A stretch of 64,000 bases of DNA from the NCBI GenBank assembly GCA_041398705.1, contig JAWKUI010000001.1:741040-805039 (forward strand), in the 5' to 3' direction. The translations under genes and the position numbers were made by a program. Below are positions 17,911-25,227 of this stretch, in pieces. This stretch comes from NORP259 sp041398705 (GTDB lineage Bacteria > Planctomycetota > UBA1135 > GCA-002686595). The notes beneath the pieces were generated by a model, which searched no databases, had not been told where the DNA came from, and saw only the letters and a list, made by a program, of their open reading frames with translations. Position 1 is the stretch's first letter; the number at the start of each line of letters is the position of its first letter.

Positions 17911-20043
17911 TCAGTCGGAAGGGTTGGCAATGATCTGGAACACGTGCTGGCCCGGAGGAAACCGGAGCAATTCGGTCGTCGGTCCTGTTGCCCCGGAACC
18001 GTCCAACGGCTGCAGGGTCCAGGTTCCCGGGGGCACCGCTGGGTGGAACAGGTTGCCGTTTGCGTTTGCTGTGAGGATGGGGCCGAAGGTTGCGGCTGCG
18101 GGCCGGGTGAGTTGATAGCGCGCACCGGGGGTGGCGGGCGGGATCAGTTGCAGGGTGACTTCGGCGGGCTGCAGGTGCGTGATGCTTTGGTGCCAGTCCA
18201 CGAATTGCGGCGTTTCCCCGATTTCCAGGGTGTCCAGGAGGTGGGTGGATTCGGCGGCGCCTTCGGGCGTGTCGATGAGGGTGTGCAGCTCCAGCTGCCA
18301 CCGGCCGGATGCCAGGGGTGCGAGGAGGAAGTCGCCGGTGGGGTCCAGGTCGGCGCGCAGGGGTGTTTGCTTGCCCGCTGCTGGTTGGGCGAGGATCCAG
18401 GCGGCTCGGGTGCGCGGCGAGTTGAGGCGCCAGCGGGGCCAACCTTCGCAGCGTCCGTGAAGGGTGCTGCCCGTGGGCAAGGTCCATTGCCAGGGATCGG
18501 GCAGGGGGGCGGGGATGGTCCTTTCGATCGGCGGCAGCCCGCGGGCCAGGCAGCGCACCAAGGCGGGGGTGGGCGAGCCCAGTGCGATCTGGACTCGGCC
18601 CTCGCCATCTGATTTCTGTTGCGCCACGCAGGTGCCGTCGGAGGCGAAACACTCGATGATCGCGCCGGTGACCGGTTGGCCCGAAGCCTCTTCGATCTGC
18701 AGGGTCAGGGTGCGGCGTGGGGCGAGTTGCACGATGAGGGGAGTGATGGGGCCGGAGTTGAACAGAGTGACGGGGCCGAGCGGACCCCAGTTGGGGTCGC
18801 TTGGCTCAAGGGTCAAGCGAATCGGACCCTCTGGGATCATGGGCAGGTGGATTCCTTGCTCTGTTTGCGAAGCGAAGGAGAGTTCACCCGAAGCAGCGCC
18901 TCGCGATTCCTCGGCTTGGGCCCAGCGAAGGACTCCGTGTTGGAGCGGCAAGTCCCCTGCCATCACGACGATTCGGGCGCCGCGCACCGGCTCGAGCTGG
19001 ATATCCATTTCCTGCGTGCCCCAGGCCACCCAGTCCATGGAGCGCCAAGGGACCATGCTAGGCGCGCGCACTTCGAGCCAAGCGGGTTCTGCGGAGGGTA
19101 CGCGGGGTTCAAGCACGAAACGCCCATCGGCATCCCCCTCGGCGGTGCCCAAGGTCGCGCCTTGTCCGTCCAGCGCCACCACTTGGCCGGCGACCGGAGC
19201 GCCCTCGCGCGTGTGCATCGATCCGCCGATCGCGCCCACGGGGTTCGCGAATTCCGGAGCCCAATCGAACACCAGCTCACCGGCGGGCAGATGCAACTCC
19301 TGGCTTCGGATGGAAGCCCCCGGAGCGGCATGCACTCGCCACAGTCCGGTGACCAGCTGCGCGCTGGCCTGTACGATGCCCTCCGCATCGGCCGGCAGGT
19401 CGAGGACGCGCAGGGGGTGCAAGGGACCTTCGCTTCCCGACACCGGTCGGGCCAGCCGCAGGGCGGGCAAGGCATGGAATCCCCCGTGTTCGTCCTGGGC
19501 CTGGCCCGTCAAGGTGATTCCCGCCGGCACCCGGAACTCGCCGAAGTCCCGGTCGCCGCCTGTGCGTTGCAGACGCGCGATTAGGTCCGCGTGTCCGACG
19601 ATGCGTGTGCGGAGTTCCAGTGCCTGGGGTCCATTCTCCGGCCAACCCAGTTCGAATGTGCCCTCCGCGTCGCAATGGGAAATTGCGAGCGTTTCTCCCG
19701 CTTGGTTCTGCAATCGGACTTCGCAGCCGAGCAGGGGGAATCCCGAGATCTCGCTGCGCAGCAAGCCACGGATCGATGGGACCCGCATTCCGGCCGGGGA
19801 AGGGGCTGTAGCCCTTGGTACTGGCGTCGTCCGGGCTAGGACGAATGGAAGTGAATCCGAGTCGGCCGGCACTGCGGAAACGGGCGACGACGGCAACTCG
19901 CGATCCAGGGACGGTTTCAACGCCCGCGGGGGCGCACTCTCTCCATTGCGCCAACGCCCGAAACCAAGCAGGAAAAGGGCACCCAACGCCCCCAGGCTCA
20001 ATACAGCCTGAAGTCGTTGGGTACCACACAGCTCCCGTCTCAC
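17911..20043 (-). CDS. Large exported protein with carboxypeptidase-regulatory-like domains
   Basis: The 710-residue protein starts with a short basic stretch and a hydrophobic helix (LQAVLSLGALGALFLLGFG), an export signal or membrane anchor. At least three carboxypeptidase-regulatory-like beta repeats are visible: near residues 88-150 (AISHCDAEGTFELG), near 270-320 (TREGAPVAGQVVALDG, GDADGRFVLEP) and near 445-510 (EASGQPVTGAIIECF, KSDGEGRVQIALG). The rest is beta-rich with no enzyme motif. It is probably a surface adhesion or matrix protein. The start is GTG 20043, whose bases form GTGA with the stop of the dioxygenase-like gene, so it is translationally coupled to that lipoprotein and may interact with it. 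Confidence 0.78.
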   Translation of the reverse strand: MRRELCGTQRLQAVLSLGALGALFLLGFGRWRNGESAPPRALKPSLDRELPSSPVSAVPADSDSLPFVLARTTPVPRATAPSPAGMRVPSIRGLLRSEISGFPLLGCEVRLQNQAGETLAISHCDAEGTFELGWPENGPQALELRTRIVGHADLIARLQRTGGDRDFGEFRVPAGITLTGQAQDEHGGFHALPALRLARPVSGSEGPLHPLRVLDLPADAEGIVQASAQLVTGLWRVHAAPGASIRSQELHLPAGELVFDWAPEFANPVGAIGGSMHTREGAPVAGQVVALDGQGATLGTAEGDADGRFVLEPRVPSAEPAWLEVRAPSMVPWRSMDWVAWGTQEMDIQLEPVRGARIVVMAGDLPLQHGVLRWAQAEESRGAASGELSFASQTEQGIHLPMIPEGPIRLTLEPSDPNWGPLGPVTLFNSGPITPLIVQLAPRRTLTLQIEEASGQPVTGAIIECFASDGTCVAQQKSDGEGRVQIALGSPTPALVRCLARGLPPIERTIPAPLPDPWQWTLPTGSTLHGRCEGWPRWRLNSPRTRAAWILAQPAAGKQTPLRADLDPTGDFLLAPLASGRWQLELHTLIDTPEGAAESTHLLDTLEIGETPQFVDWHQSITHLQPAEVTLQLIPPATPGARYQLTRPAAATFGPILTANANGNLFHPAVPPGTWTLQPLDGSGATGPTTELLRFPPGQHVFQIIANPSD

Positions 20044-21047
20044 ACAGCGATTCCCATGGTCAGAGAAACATGGTAGCCACTCGTGAGGTCTCCAGTGACG
20101 GTACCGAGTTGCAGGTCCACACCGTCACTGAATACGTTGTCGTGCGCGAAGTCCGCGACCGAGGTGTTCTGGCCGTGGGCGGAATACAGGCTTGAGTTGT
20201 AGACCGCTTGGGTGACCGCCGGGGGGAAGGCCAGCTGCGAAGTCACCTCCGCCGGAGCCCCCGTGGCGTTGTTCAGGAACACCTGCATGTGGATATGCGT
20301 GATGCGCCCGGTGTACCAACCCGGATAGATCGTCTGGAACGTCACGTTGCCGTTCGCGTCGCTGACCTGGATGCCGCGGCAGAAGGTCTCGCCGGAGTGG
20401 TTGCCGTTCTGGCCGCTGCTGTAGCCGGAGTACGCGCCGTCCTTGTCGCAATGCCAGATGTACACCGCCGCTCCCGCGATGGCGGCGCAGCCGGTGTTGA
20501 TGTCCACCAGGCTCAGGTGCACGGTGAGCGGAACACCGGTTTTGCCTTCGGTGATGTCCTGGCGCACCATCGAGGGATCGTTCAGGACCGAAGAAAGCGG
20601 GAAAGGACCCTGGGTTTCGCTCGGAATCAAGGCGCAGGTGCTAGTCGGACGCACCACCAGAAGGTTGTAGGCGTCGGTGGCGCCGTTGGTGCCGGTCACG
20701 ACGATCTGGATCGTGTTGAGCCCGACCACCAGCGGCACGGCGGCGGAAGCCCCGGCTTCGGTGCCCTGGATGGTGACGGACGTCACGGCGCTGCCTGCAA
20801 CAGGCGTGATCGTCAGGCTTTCGGTCGCGTAGTTCACCTGCACGCTGTAGGTGCGCACATTCGGGTCGAAGGCGGGGGACAGGTCCCCGCTGGACAAGCC
20901 CAATCCGTCGAGGGTGGGGCTTTCGCTGGCGGAGCTCTGGCTGCGCGCCGTGCCGCTACAGGCCGCTAGGGAGCCCAGGCCGAAGAGGCCGAACGCTGCC
21001 AGGGCGCGCCGGCGCCTGGAATCCGTGGTGTTTTCTTGTTCGCGCAT
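20040..21047 (-). CDS. Extracellular intradiol-dioxygenase-like lipoprotein with cadherin-like domain
   Basis: The 335-residue protein starts with DSRRRRALAAF, hydrophobic residues and the lipobox LAAC: a Tat-like lipoprotein signal. A cadherin-like beta-sandwich follows (LSSGDLSPAFDPNVRTYSV, VVGLNTIQIVVTG, AYNLLVVR). The C-terminal half is an intradiol ring-cleavage dioxygenase fold with ETQGPF, AVYIWHCDKDGAYSGY, TIYPGWYTGRITHIHMQVF. Predicted ferric-iron ligands are Tyr206, Tyr245, His251 and His253, all conserved, so it may be active on catechol-type rings outside the cytoplasm. ATG 21047 is chosen over an open 17-codon extension. It is divergent from the LytS-type kinase gene and coupled to the 710-residue surface protein downstream. 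Confidence 0.85.
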   Translation of the reverse strand: MREQENTTDSRRRRALAAFGLFGLGSLAACSGTARSQSSASESPTLDGLGLSSGDLSPAFDPNVRTYSVQVNYATESLTITPVAGSAVTSVTIQGTEAGASAAVPLVVGLNTIQIVVTGTNGATDAYNLLVVRPTSTCALIPSETQGPFPLSSVLNDPSMVRQDITEGKTGVPLTVHLSLVDINTGCAAIAGAAVYIWHCDKDGAYSGYSSGQNGNHSGETFCRGIQVSDANGNVTFQTIYPGWYTGRITHIHMQVFLNNATGAPAEVTSQLAFPPAVTQAVYNSSLYSAHGQNTSVADFAHDNVFSDGVDLQLGTVTGDLTSGYHVSLTMGIAV

Positions 21048-21226
21048 GGTGGTCGATGGGGTGGGTTTCGGAACGGGACGGAAGGCTGAGGACCGCACGG
21101 TTGAGAAAACCCCGTTCCATCCCCGGGGTCGCGCGGGATGTTGCGGGTGGTGGTTTCCCTGTTGCGAACGGAGGGGCGATGGCGGCGAGCGGGGTATGCT
21201 GGCGTGGCTTCTGGCCCGCGACCCCG

Positions 21227-22441
21227 ATGACGACCCCCCACCCGGCCCTCTCCCGCGGCGAAACCTGGACCCGGTCCGTGGCCGGGCGTATTGCCATTTC
21301 TGCGGTGGTCGCAGTGGCCATCAGCCTCTTGGCGGCGGGGCTCAACGGCATGACCGAATCGGCCGCGAGTCGGGGCACGAGTTTCCTCAGCCACTTCCTG
21401 CGCAGCTTTGCGACCCTCGGCATCTGGGCCCTGGCGTTCGAGCCCCTCTACCAGCTCGTGCGCTGGCTGCCGCGACGCCTGCCCGGTCCCGTTTTGCCGC
21501 TGCTGGTCCACGCCGCGCTTTCGCTTGGGTTTGCCTGGGTGCTGAGCAGTGCGCATTGGACGGTGCTCGGTTGGTTGGGGCAGACCCCGTCTGCGCCCCA
21601 ATCCGCGGGAGCCCGGCCTGGGTCGCAGCCTCGGCCCGCGCCGCCGGGTGATGGTCCGCACACGCCCGGGGATCCCACCCGCCCGTTCCGCATGGCATTC
21701 GGGATCGGCATGTACTGGGCGCTGGTGGCGGGTGCGTGGGGTCTTTCCAACGACCAACTGCGCCGTGAACGGGAGCGGCAACGGGCGGAAGAGGCCTTGC
21801 ATCGCTCGCAACTGCAAGCCGATCTGGCCCAGGCGCAGCTCGACAACCTACGGGCGCAGCTCAACCCGCATTTCTTGTTCAACGCGCTCAACTCGGTGGG
21901 CGGTTTGATCCGGCAAGGCCGGCCGCAACCTGCGCTGGAGGCCCTCGAAGGCTTGGGCAGCCTGCTGCGCACCCTGCTGGAGGAACGCAACCACGCCTGG
22001 GTTCCCCTGGCGGCGGAGTTCGAGATCGTCGACCGGTACGCTGGAGTGGAGCAAGTGCGGTTTGGCGATCGAATGCGGCTCGAAACCCGGATGGGCGCCG
22101 ATGTCGCGGGGTTGAAGGTGCCGAACCTGATCTTGCTGCCTCTCGTCGAGAATGCGGTCAAACACGCTGTCGCCAGCCAATCCGCGGGGGGCACGGTTTC
22201 GGTTTCCGCCCGCAGGGTAGGCGATTCCCTGGAGCTCGAGGTGGCCGACAACGGCCCCGGACTTACGCCGCAGGTTCTGCAATCCGGTGGCGCGAACCCC
22301 GGTACCACCAACATCGGGTTGCCGAGCACGCGCGATCGGTTGAAGCTGCTGTACGGAGATCGTGCGCAGTTGCGCCTGGAGAATGCGGGCGGTGCGCGGG
22401 TGACCCTCGTGCTGCCGATTGATGGGGGGAGCCCGGCATGA
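21227..22441 (+). CDS. LytS/YehU-type sensor histidine kinase
   Basis: The 404-residue protein has about four transmembrane helices (residues about 20-160, interrupted by a Pro/Gly-rich loop), then a coiled segment and the His_kinase domain with the phospho-acceptor in NPHFLFNALNSV. The ATPase domain has LLPLVENAVKHA, VADNGPGLTP and NIGLPSTRDRLKLLYG. This family signals through LytTR response regulators. ATG 21227 follows a TATGCT box by about 26 nt; the frame is open to 21056 but that part lies in the divergent promoter region. Its stop overlaps the ATG of the regulator gene (ATGA), so both proteins are made together. Confidence 0.93.
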   Translation: MTTPHPALSRGETWTRSVAGRIAISAVVAVAISLLAAGLNGMTESAASRGTSFLSHFLRSFATLGIWALAFEPLYQLVRWLPRRLPGPVLPLLVHAALSLGFAWVLSSAHWTVLGWLGQTPSAPQSAGARPGSQPRPAPPGDGPHTPGDPTRPFRMAFGIGMYWALVAGAWGLSNDQLRRERERQRAEEALHRSQLQADLAQAQLDNLRAQLNPHFLFNALNSVGGLIRQGRPQPALEALEGLGSLLRTLLEERNHAWVPLAAEFEIVDRYAGVEQVRFGDRMRLETRMGADVAGLKVPNLILLPLVENAVKHAVASQSAGGTVSVSARRVGDSLELEVADNGPGLTPQVLQSGGANPGTTNIGLPSTRDRLKLLYGDRAQLRLENAGGARVTLVLPIDGGSPA

Positions 22442-23166
22442 CGCACCCGTTCACCGTGTTGATTGCGGACGACGAGCCCAATTCCCTATTGGGCTTGCGG
22501 GCCACGCTTGAAGGGCGTAGCGACGTTTCGATCGTCGCCTGTTGCCACGATGGCCCGGGGGCCTTGCGGGCTTTGCAGGAATGCAAGCCGCAGATCGCCC
22601 TGCTCGACATCCGTATGCCGGGTGCCACGGGGCTCGAAGTCCTGCACGCGGTGCCCCGGTCCGAACGACCCGCGGTGATCTTCACTACCGCCTTTCGGGA
22701 CTTTGCTCTGGAGGCGTTCGACCTGGAAGCGGTGGACTATCTGCTCAAACCCTTCAGCGACGCTCGTCTCGAAGAGGCGTTGACTCGCGCCAAGCAGCGG
22801 ATCCAGGGTCGTGCGGTTGCGGGCACGGCCCCCGAACCGTTCCGGCTCGCGATCCCCACCCGTGGGCGCACGGAGTTCGTGCAGCCGGAGGACCTCGTCT
22901 ACATCGAAGCGGCCGCGCAGTATTCACGGCTGTTCCTTGAACGGGGCGAGGTGGTGGCCCGTATCTCCCTGCGCGAGCTGGAAGCGAACCTGCCGGCGGA
23001 ACGTTTCCTGCGCATCCACCGTTCCTACATCGTGCCGAAGGTCCGCATCGTTAGCATCGAAACCCAGGCCGGGGGCACGGGGCACGTCACCCTGCGCGGC
23101 GGTCAGTGCCTGCCGGTCAGCCGCTCGCGCATCGCGCTAGTGCGCCGCCTGCTCGGTTCGGAATGA
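22438..23166 (+). CDS. LytTR family response regulator
   Basis: The 242-residue protein has an N-terminal receiver with the acidic pair (LIADDEPN), phospho-acceptor Asp in ALLDIRMPG and Lys in LLKPFSDARLEEAL. The C-terminal LytTR DNA-binding domain has VYIEAAAQYSRLFLERGE, RISLRELEANLP and the signature RFLRIHRSYIVP. It is the cognate regulator of the preceding LytS-type kinase (ATGA overlap). Targets of LytTR regulators are usually extracellular polysaccharide, autolysis or adhesion genes. The exosortase-type glycosyltransferase gene begins 144 bp downstream and may be in its regulon, which is inference. Confidence 0.94.
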   Translation: MTHPFTVLIADDEPNSLLGLRATLEGRSDVSIVACCHDGPGALRALQECKPQIALLDIRMPGATGLEVLHAVPRSERPAVIFTTAFRDFALEAFDLEAVDYLLKPFSDARLEEALTRAKQRIQGRAVAGTAPEPFRLAIPTRGRTEFVQPEDLVYIEAAAQYSRLFLERGEVVARISLRELEANLPAERFLRIHRSYIVPKVRIVSIETQAGGTGHVTLRGGQCLPVSRSRIALVRRLLGSE

Positions 23167-23310
23167 GGCGCCCGCCCGCGCGCGGGGGGGGCTGGCGGAA
23201 GTGCGACTGCCGGGTGTTCCCTCCGTGAGCGATGGTGCGGTAAGCTACGCAGCATCTTCTTCGCCCGCGCTCGGCTTCCCGGCCCCTACGATCTTGCGCG
23301 CCGCCTGCCC

Positions 23311-24606
23311 ATGAAGATCCTGCACGTTCTGGACCATTCCCTACCCCTGCAGAGCGGGTACGTCTATCGCACCCTGGGAATCCTGGGGGCGCAGCGGGCG
23401 ATGGGGTGGCGGACCTTCCATCTGACGTCGCCCAAGCAAGGGCAGTATGGCCGGCCCGATGCGGACGGCCAGTGTCTGCAGGAGATGGAGGAGGGCTGGC
23501 ACTTCTTCCGTACGCCGCAGCGGTATGGCAGCACCGGGCGATTGGCGGGGCGGGGCAACTTGTCGAGCATGCTCAGTACGCACAAGCGATTGCTCGAGGT
23601 GATCGAAGAGGTGCAGCCGGATCTGGTGCATGCCCATTCGCCGATGTTGAACGGTTTGCCGGCGGTTTGGGCGGGGCGCAAGTTGGGGGTGCCGGTGGTG
23701 TACGAGATCCGGGCCTTCTGGGAGGACGGCGCGGTGGACCTCGGCAAGACGGGCGAGAAGAGTCTGCGGTATCGGGTCAGCCGCAGCGTAGAGACCAAGG
23801 TAGTGCGGCAGGCGGATGCGGTGTTCACGATCTGCGATGGGTTGCGGCAGGACTTGCTTGCGCGGGGCATCGCCGCGGAGAAGGTCGGTTTGATTCCTAA
23901 TGCCGTGGACATCGAGCGCTTTCCGCTGTTGCGCGGGCCGGACAAGGCGCTGCGCGCGGAGCTGGGGCTCGAAGGGGCCCGGGTGCTCGGGTTTGCCGGC
24001 TCGTTCTACCAGTACGAAGGCCTCGATCTGCTGATCCAGGCCATGCCGGCGTTGTTGCGTTCGGAACCCTCGACACGGCTTTTGCTCGTGGGCGGTGGGC
24101 CGCAGCTGCAGGCCTTGCAGGAACTCGTCGCAAGCTCGGGGCTCGAGAACCGCGTGATCTTCACGGGGCGTGTGCCCCATAGCCAGGTGGCGCGGTACTA
24201 CAGCCTGTTCGATCTCGTCGTGTTCCCGCGCCGGTCGATCCGCCTGACGGAGTTGGTGACCCCACTCAAACCGCTCGAGGCGATGGCGCAGGGCATCGTG
24301 TGCCTCGCGTCCAATGTAGGGGGGCACCGGGAATTGATTCGAGATGGGGAGACGGGGTACTTGTGCGATGCCGCGGATGCGCCGCGGTTGGCTCAGGGGG
24401 TCGAGCGGGCGTTTGCGGCCGTGCGGGATTGGCCGGAGTTGCGCAAGCGCGCGCGGCGGTTCGTGGAGACGGAGCGCAATTGGTTGGCGAGCGCGAGGGG
24501 GTATCGGGCGGTGTATGAGCGATTGACCGCCGGAAGTTGTGTGACGTACGGAAGGGACGCATTCGCGCGTACGTCGGTCGGTTCCGACCGACGTACGCGC
24601 GAATAA
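23311..24606 (+). CDS. Exosortase/PEP-CTERM-associated GT4 glycosyltransferase with palindrome-encoded tail
   Basis: The 431-residue protein begins MKILHVLDHSLPLQSGYVYR, diagnostic for the TIGR04063 family of glycosyltransferases that accompany exosortase systems and exopolysaccharide clusters. The GT-B fold is complete: HAHSPMLNGLPA, YEIRAFWEDGAVD, NAVDIERF, VGGGPQLQAL and the nucleotide-sugar site LTELVTPLKPLEAMAQG. The family-like part ends around residue 408. The last 23 residues (409-431) and the TAA stop are encoded by the left arm and tip of a palindromic element (24528-24650), so the original C-terminus was probably replaced. A TACGAT box lies 18 nt before ATG 23311. Confidence 0.9.
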   Translation: MKILHVLDHSLPLQSGYVYRTLGILGAQRAMGWRTFHLTSPKQGQYGRPDADGQCLQEMEEGWHFFRTPQRYGSTGRLAGRGNLSSMLSTHKRLLEVIEEVQPDLVHAHSPMLNGLPAVWAGRKLGVPVVYEIRAFWEDGAVDLGKTGEKSLRYRVSRSVETKVVRQADAVFTICDGLRQDLLARGIAAEKVGLIPNAVDIERFPLLRGPDKALRAELGLEGARVLGFAGSFYQYEGLDLLIQAMPALLRSEPSTRLLLVGGGPQLQALQELVASSGLENRVIFTGRVPHSQVARYYSLFDLVVFPRRSIRLTELVTPLKPLEAMAQGIVCLASNVGGHRELIRDGETGYLCDAADAPRLAQGVERAFAAVRDWPELRKRARRFVETERNWLASARGYRAVYERLTAGSCVTYGRDAFARTSVGSDRRTRE

Positions 24607-24650
24607 CGTGACAACTTAAACCCGCTTCCGTACGTCACACAATTCCGGCG
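24528..24650. repeat. Long palindromic element A (123 bp)
   Basis: Outer arms 24528-24554 and 24625-24650 are complementary with a one-base bulge. Inner arms 24561-24581 and 24584-24604 form a perfect 21-bp stem around a TT centre. The right middle segment is intact; the left one lacks about 14 nt. Bases 24602-24644 match 55064-55106 of element B at 42 of 43 positions. The left half overlaps the last codons of the glycosyltransferase gene and the stop codon lies in the right arm. Confidence 0.9.
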
Positions 24651-24675
24651 CCATTGGCCGATGCGTCGCCATCAC

Positions 24676-24773
24676 CGTTACATACCGGAACCAGGTCGAG
24701 TCCCACAGCCCCGCGAGCGTGCTTCGCACGCCGCGAATTGTGGGACTGATCGAACCTGGTTCGGTATGTAACG
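24676..24773. repeat. Long palindromic element C (98 bp)
   Basis: Outer arms of 32-35 bp (24676-24707 with 24740-24773) pair with a few small bulges, and a shorter GC-rich inner stem surrounds a TT-centred tip. The arm sequence differs from elements A and B, but size, layout and the AATT/CGCG junction near the tip are alike. It lies 25 bp from element A, just downstream of the VOC gene stop, so it may also act as its terminator. Confidence 0.8.
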
Positions 24774-24810
24774 TTATTCCAACGACGGCCAAGCCCTGAA
24801 CGGATTCCCC

Positions 24811-25227
24811 TCAATGCGCAAACAACTGCCCCGGATCCCTGAACGACTTGAACTCCAACGCATTGCCCGCCGGATCCTCGAAGAACATCGTCGCCTGCTC
24901 CCCGACCTGCCCGGCAAATCGGATCATCGGCGTGATCACAAAGCGCGTGCCACGCGCCTTCAACCGCTCCGCCAACGCATGCCACTCCTCCCAAGGCAAC
25001 ACGACCCCGAAGTGCGGCACCGGCACACCATGGCCATCGACCGGATTCTGCCCCCGCGCACCGGCCCCATCGACCTTATGCACCACCACCTGGTGCCCGA
25101 GCAAATCGAAGTCGATCCAGCGATCGCTGCTGCGGCCCACGCCACAACCCAGGACATCGACGTAGAAACCCCGCGCGGCATCGAGGTCGTCGACGGGGAT
25201 AGCGAGGTGAAAGGGGGAGAGGCTCAT
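24811..25227 (-). CDS. VOC (glyoxalase/bleomycin-resistance) family protein
   Basis: The 138-residue single-domain protein has the VOC fold: FHLAIPVDDLDAARGFYVDVLG, WIDFDLLGHQVVVH, PHFGVVLPWEEWHALAERL and EQATMFFEDPAGNALEFKS. Likely metal ligands are His7, His72 and Glu125. Such proteins are metal-dependent lyases, isomerases or dioxygenases, or bind drugs; the substrate is not predictable, although the sequence is of the extradiol-dioxygenase-like VOC subgroup common in bacteria. The ATG overlaps the recD2 stop (ATGA), indicating co-translation. Palindromes C and A lie immediately downstream. Confidence 0.88.
   Translation of the reverse strand: MSLSPFHLAIPVDDLDAARGFYVDVLGCGVGRSSDRWIDFDLLGHQVVVHKVDGAGARGQNPVDGHGVPVPHFGVVLPWEEWHALAERLKARGTRFVITPMIRFAGQVGEQATMFFEDPAGNALEFKSFRDPGQLFAH

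Noticed and set aside
24676..24773. tRNA gene or remnant
   Set aside because: GGTCGAGTCCC looks like a T-arm, but there is no matching acceptor, D-arm or anticodon stem; the segment is explained by the long palindrome.
24528..24773. CRISPR array
   Set aside because: The repeats are single long palindromes, not short repeats with regular spacers, and no cas gene is near.
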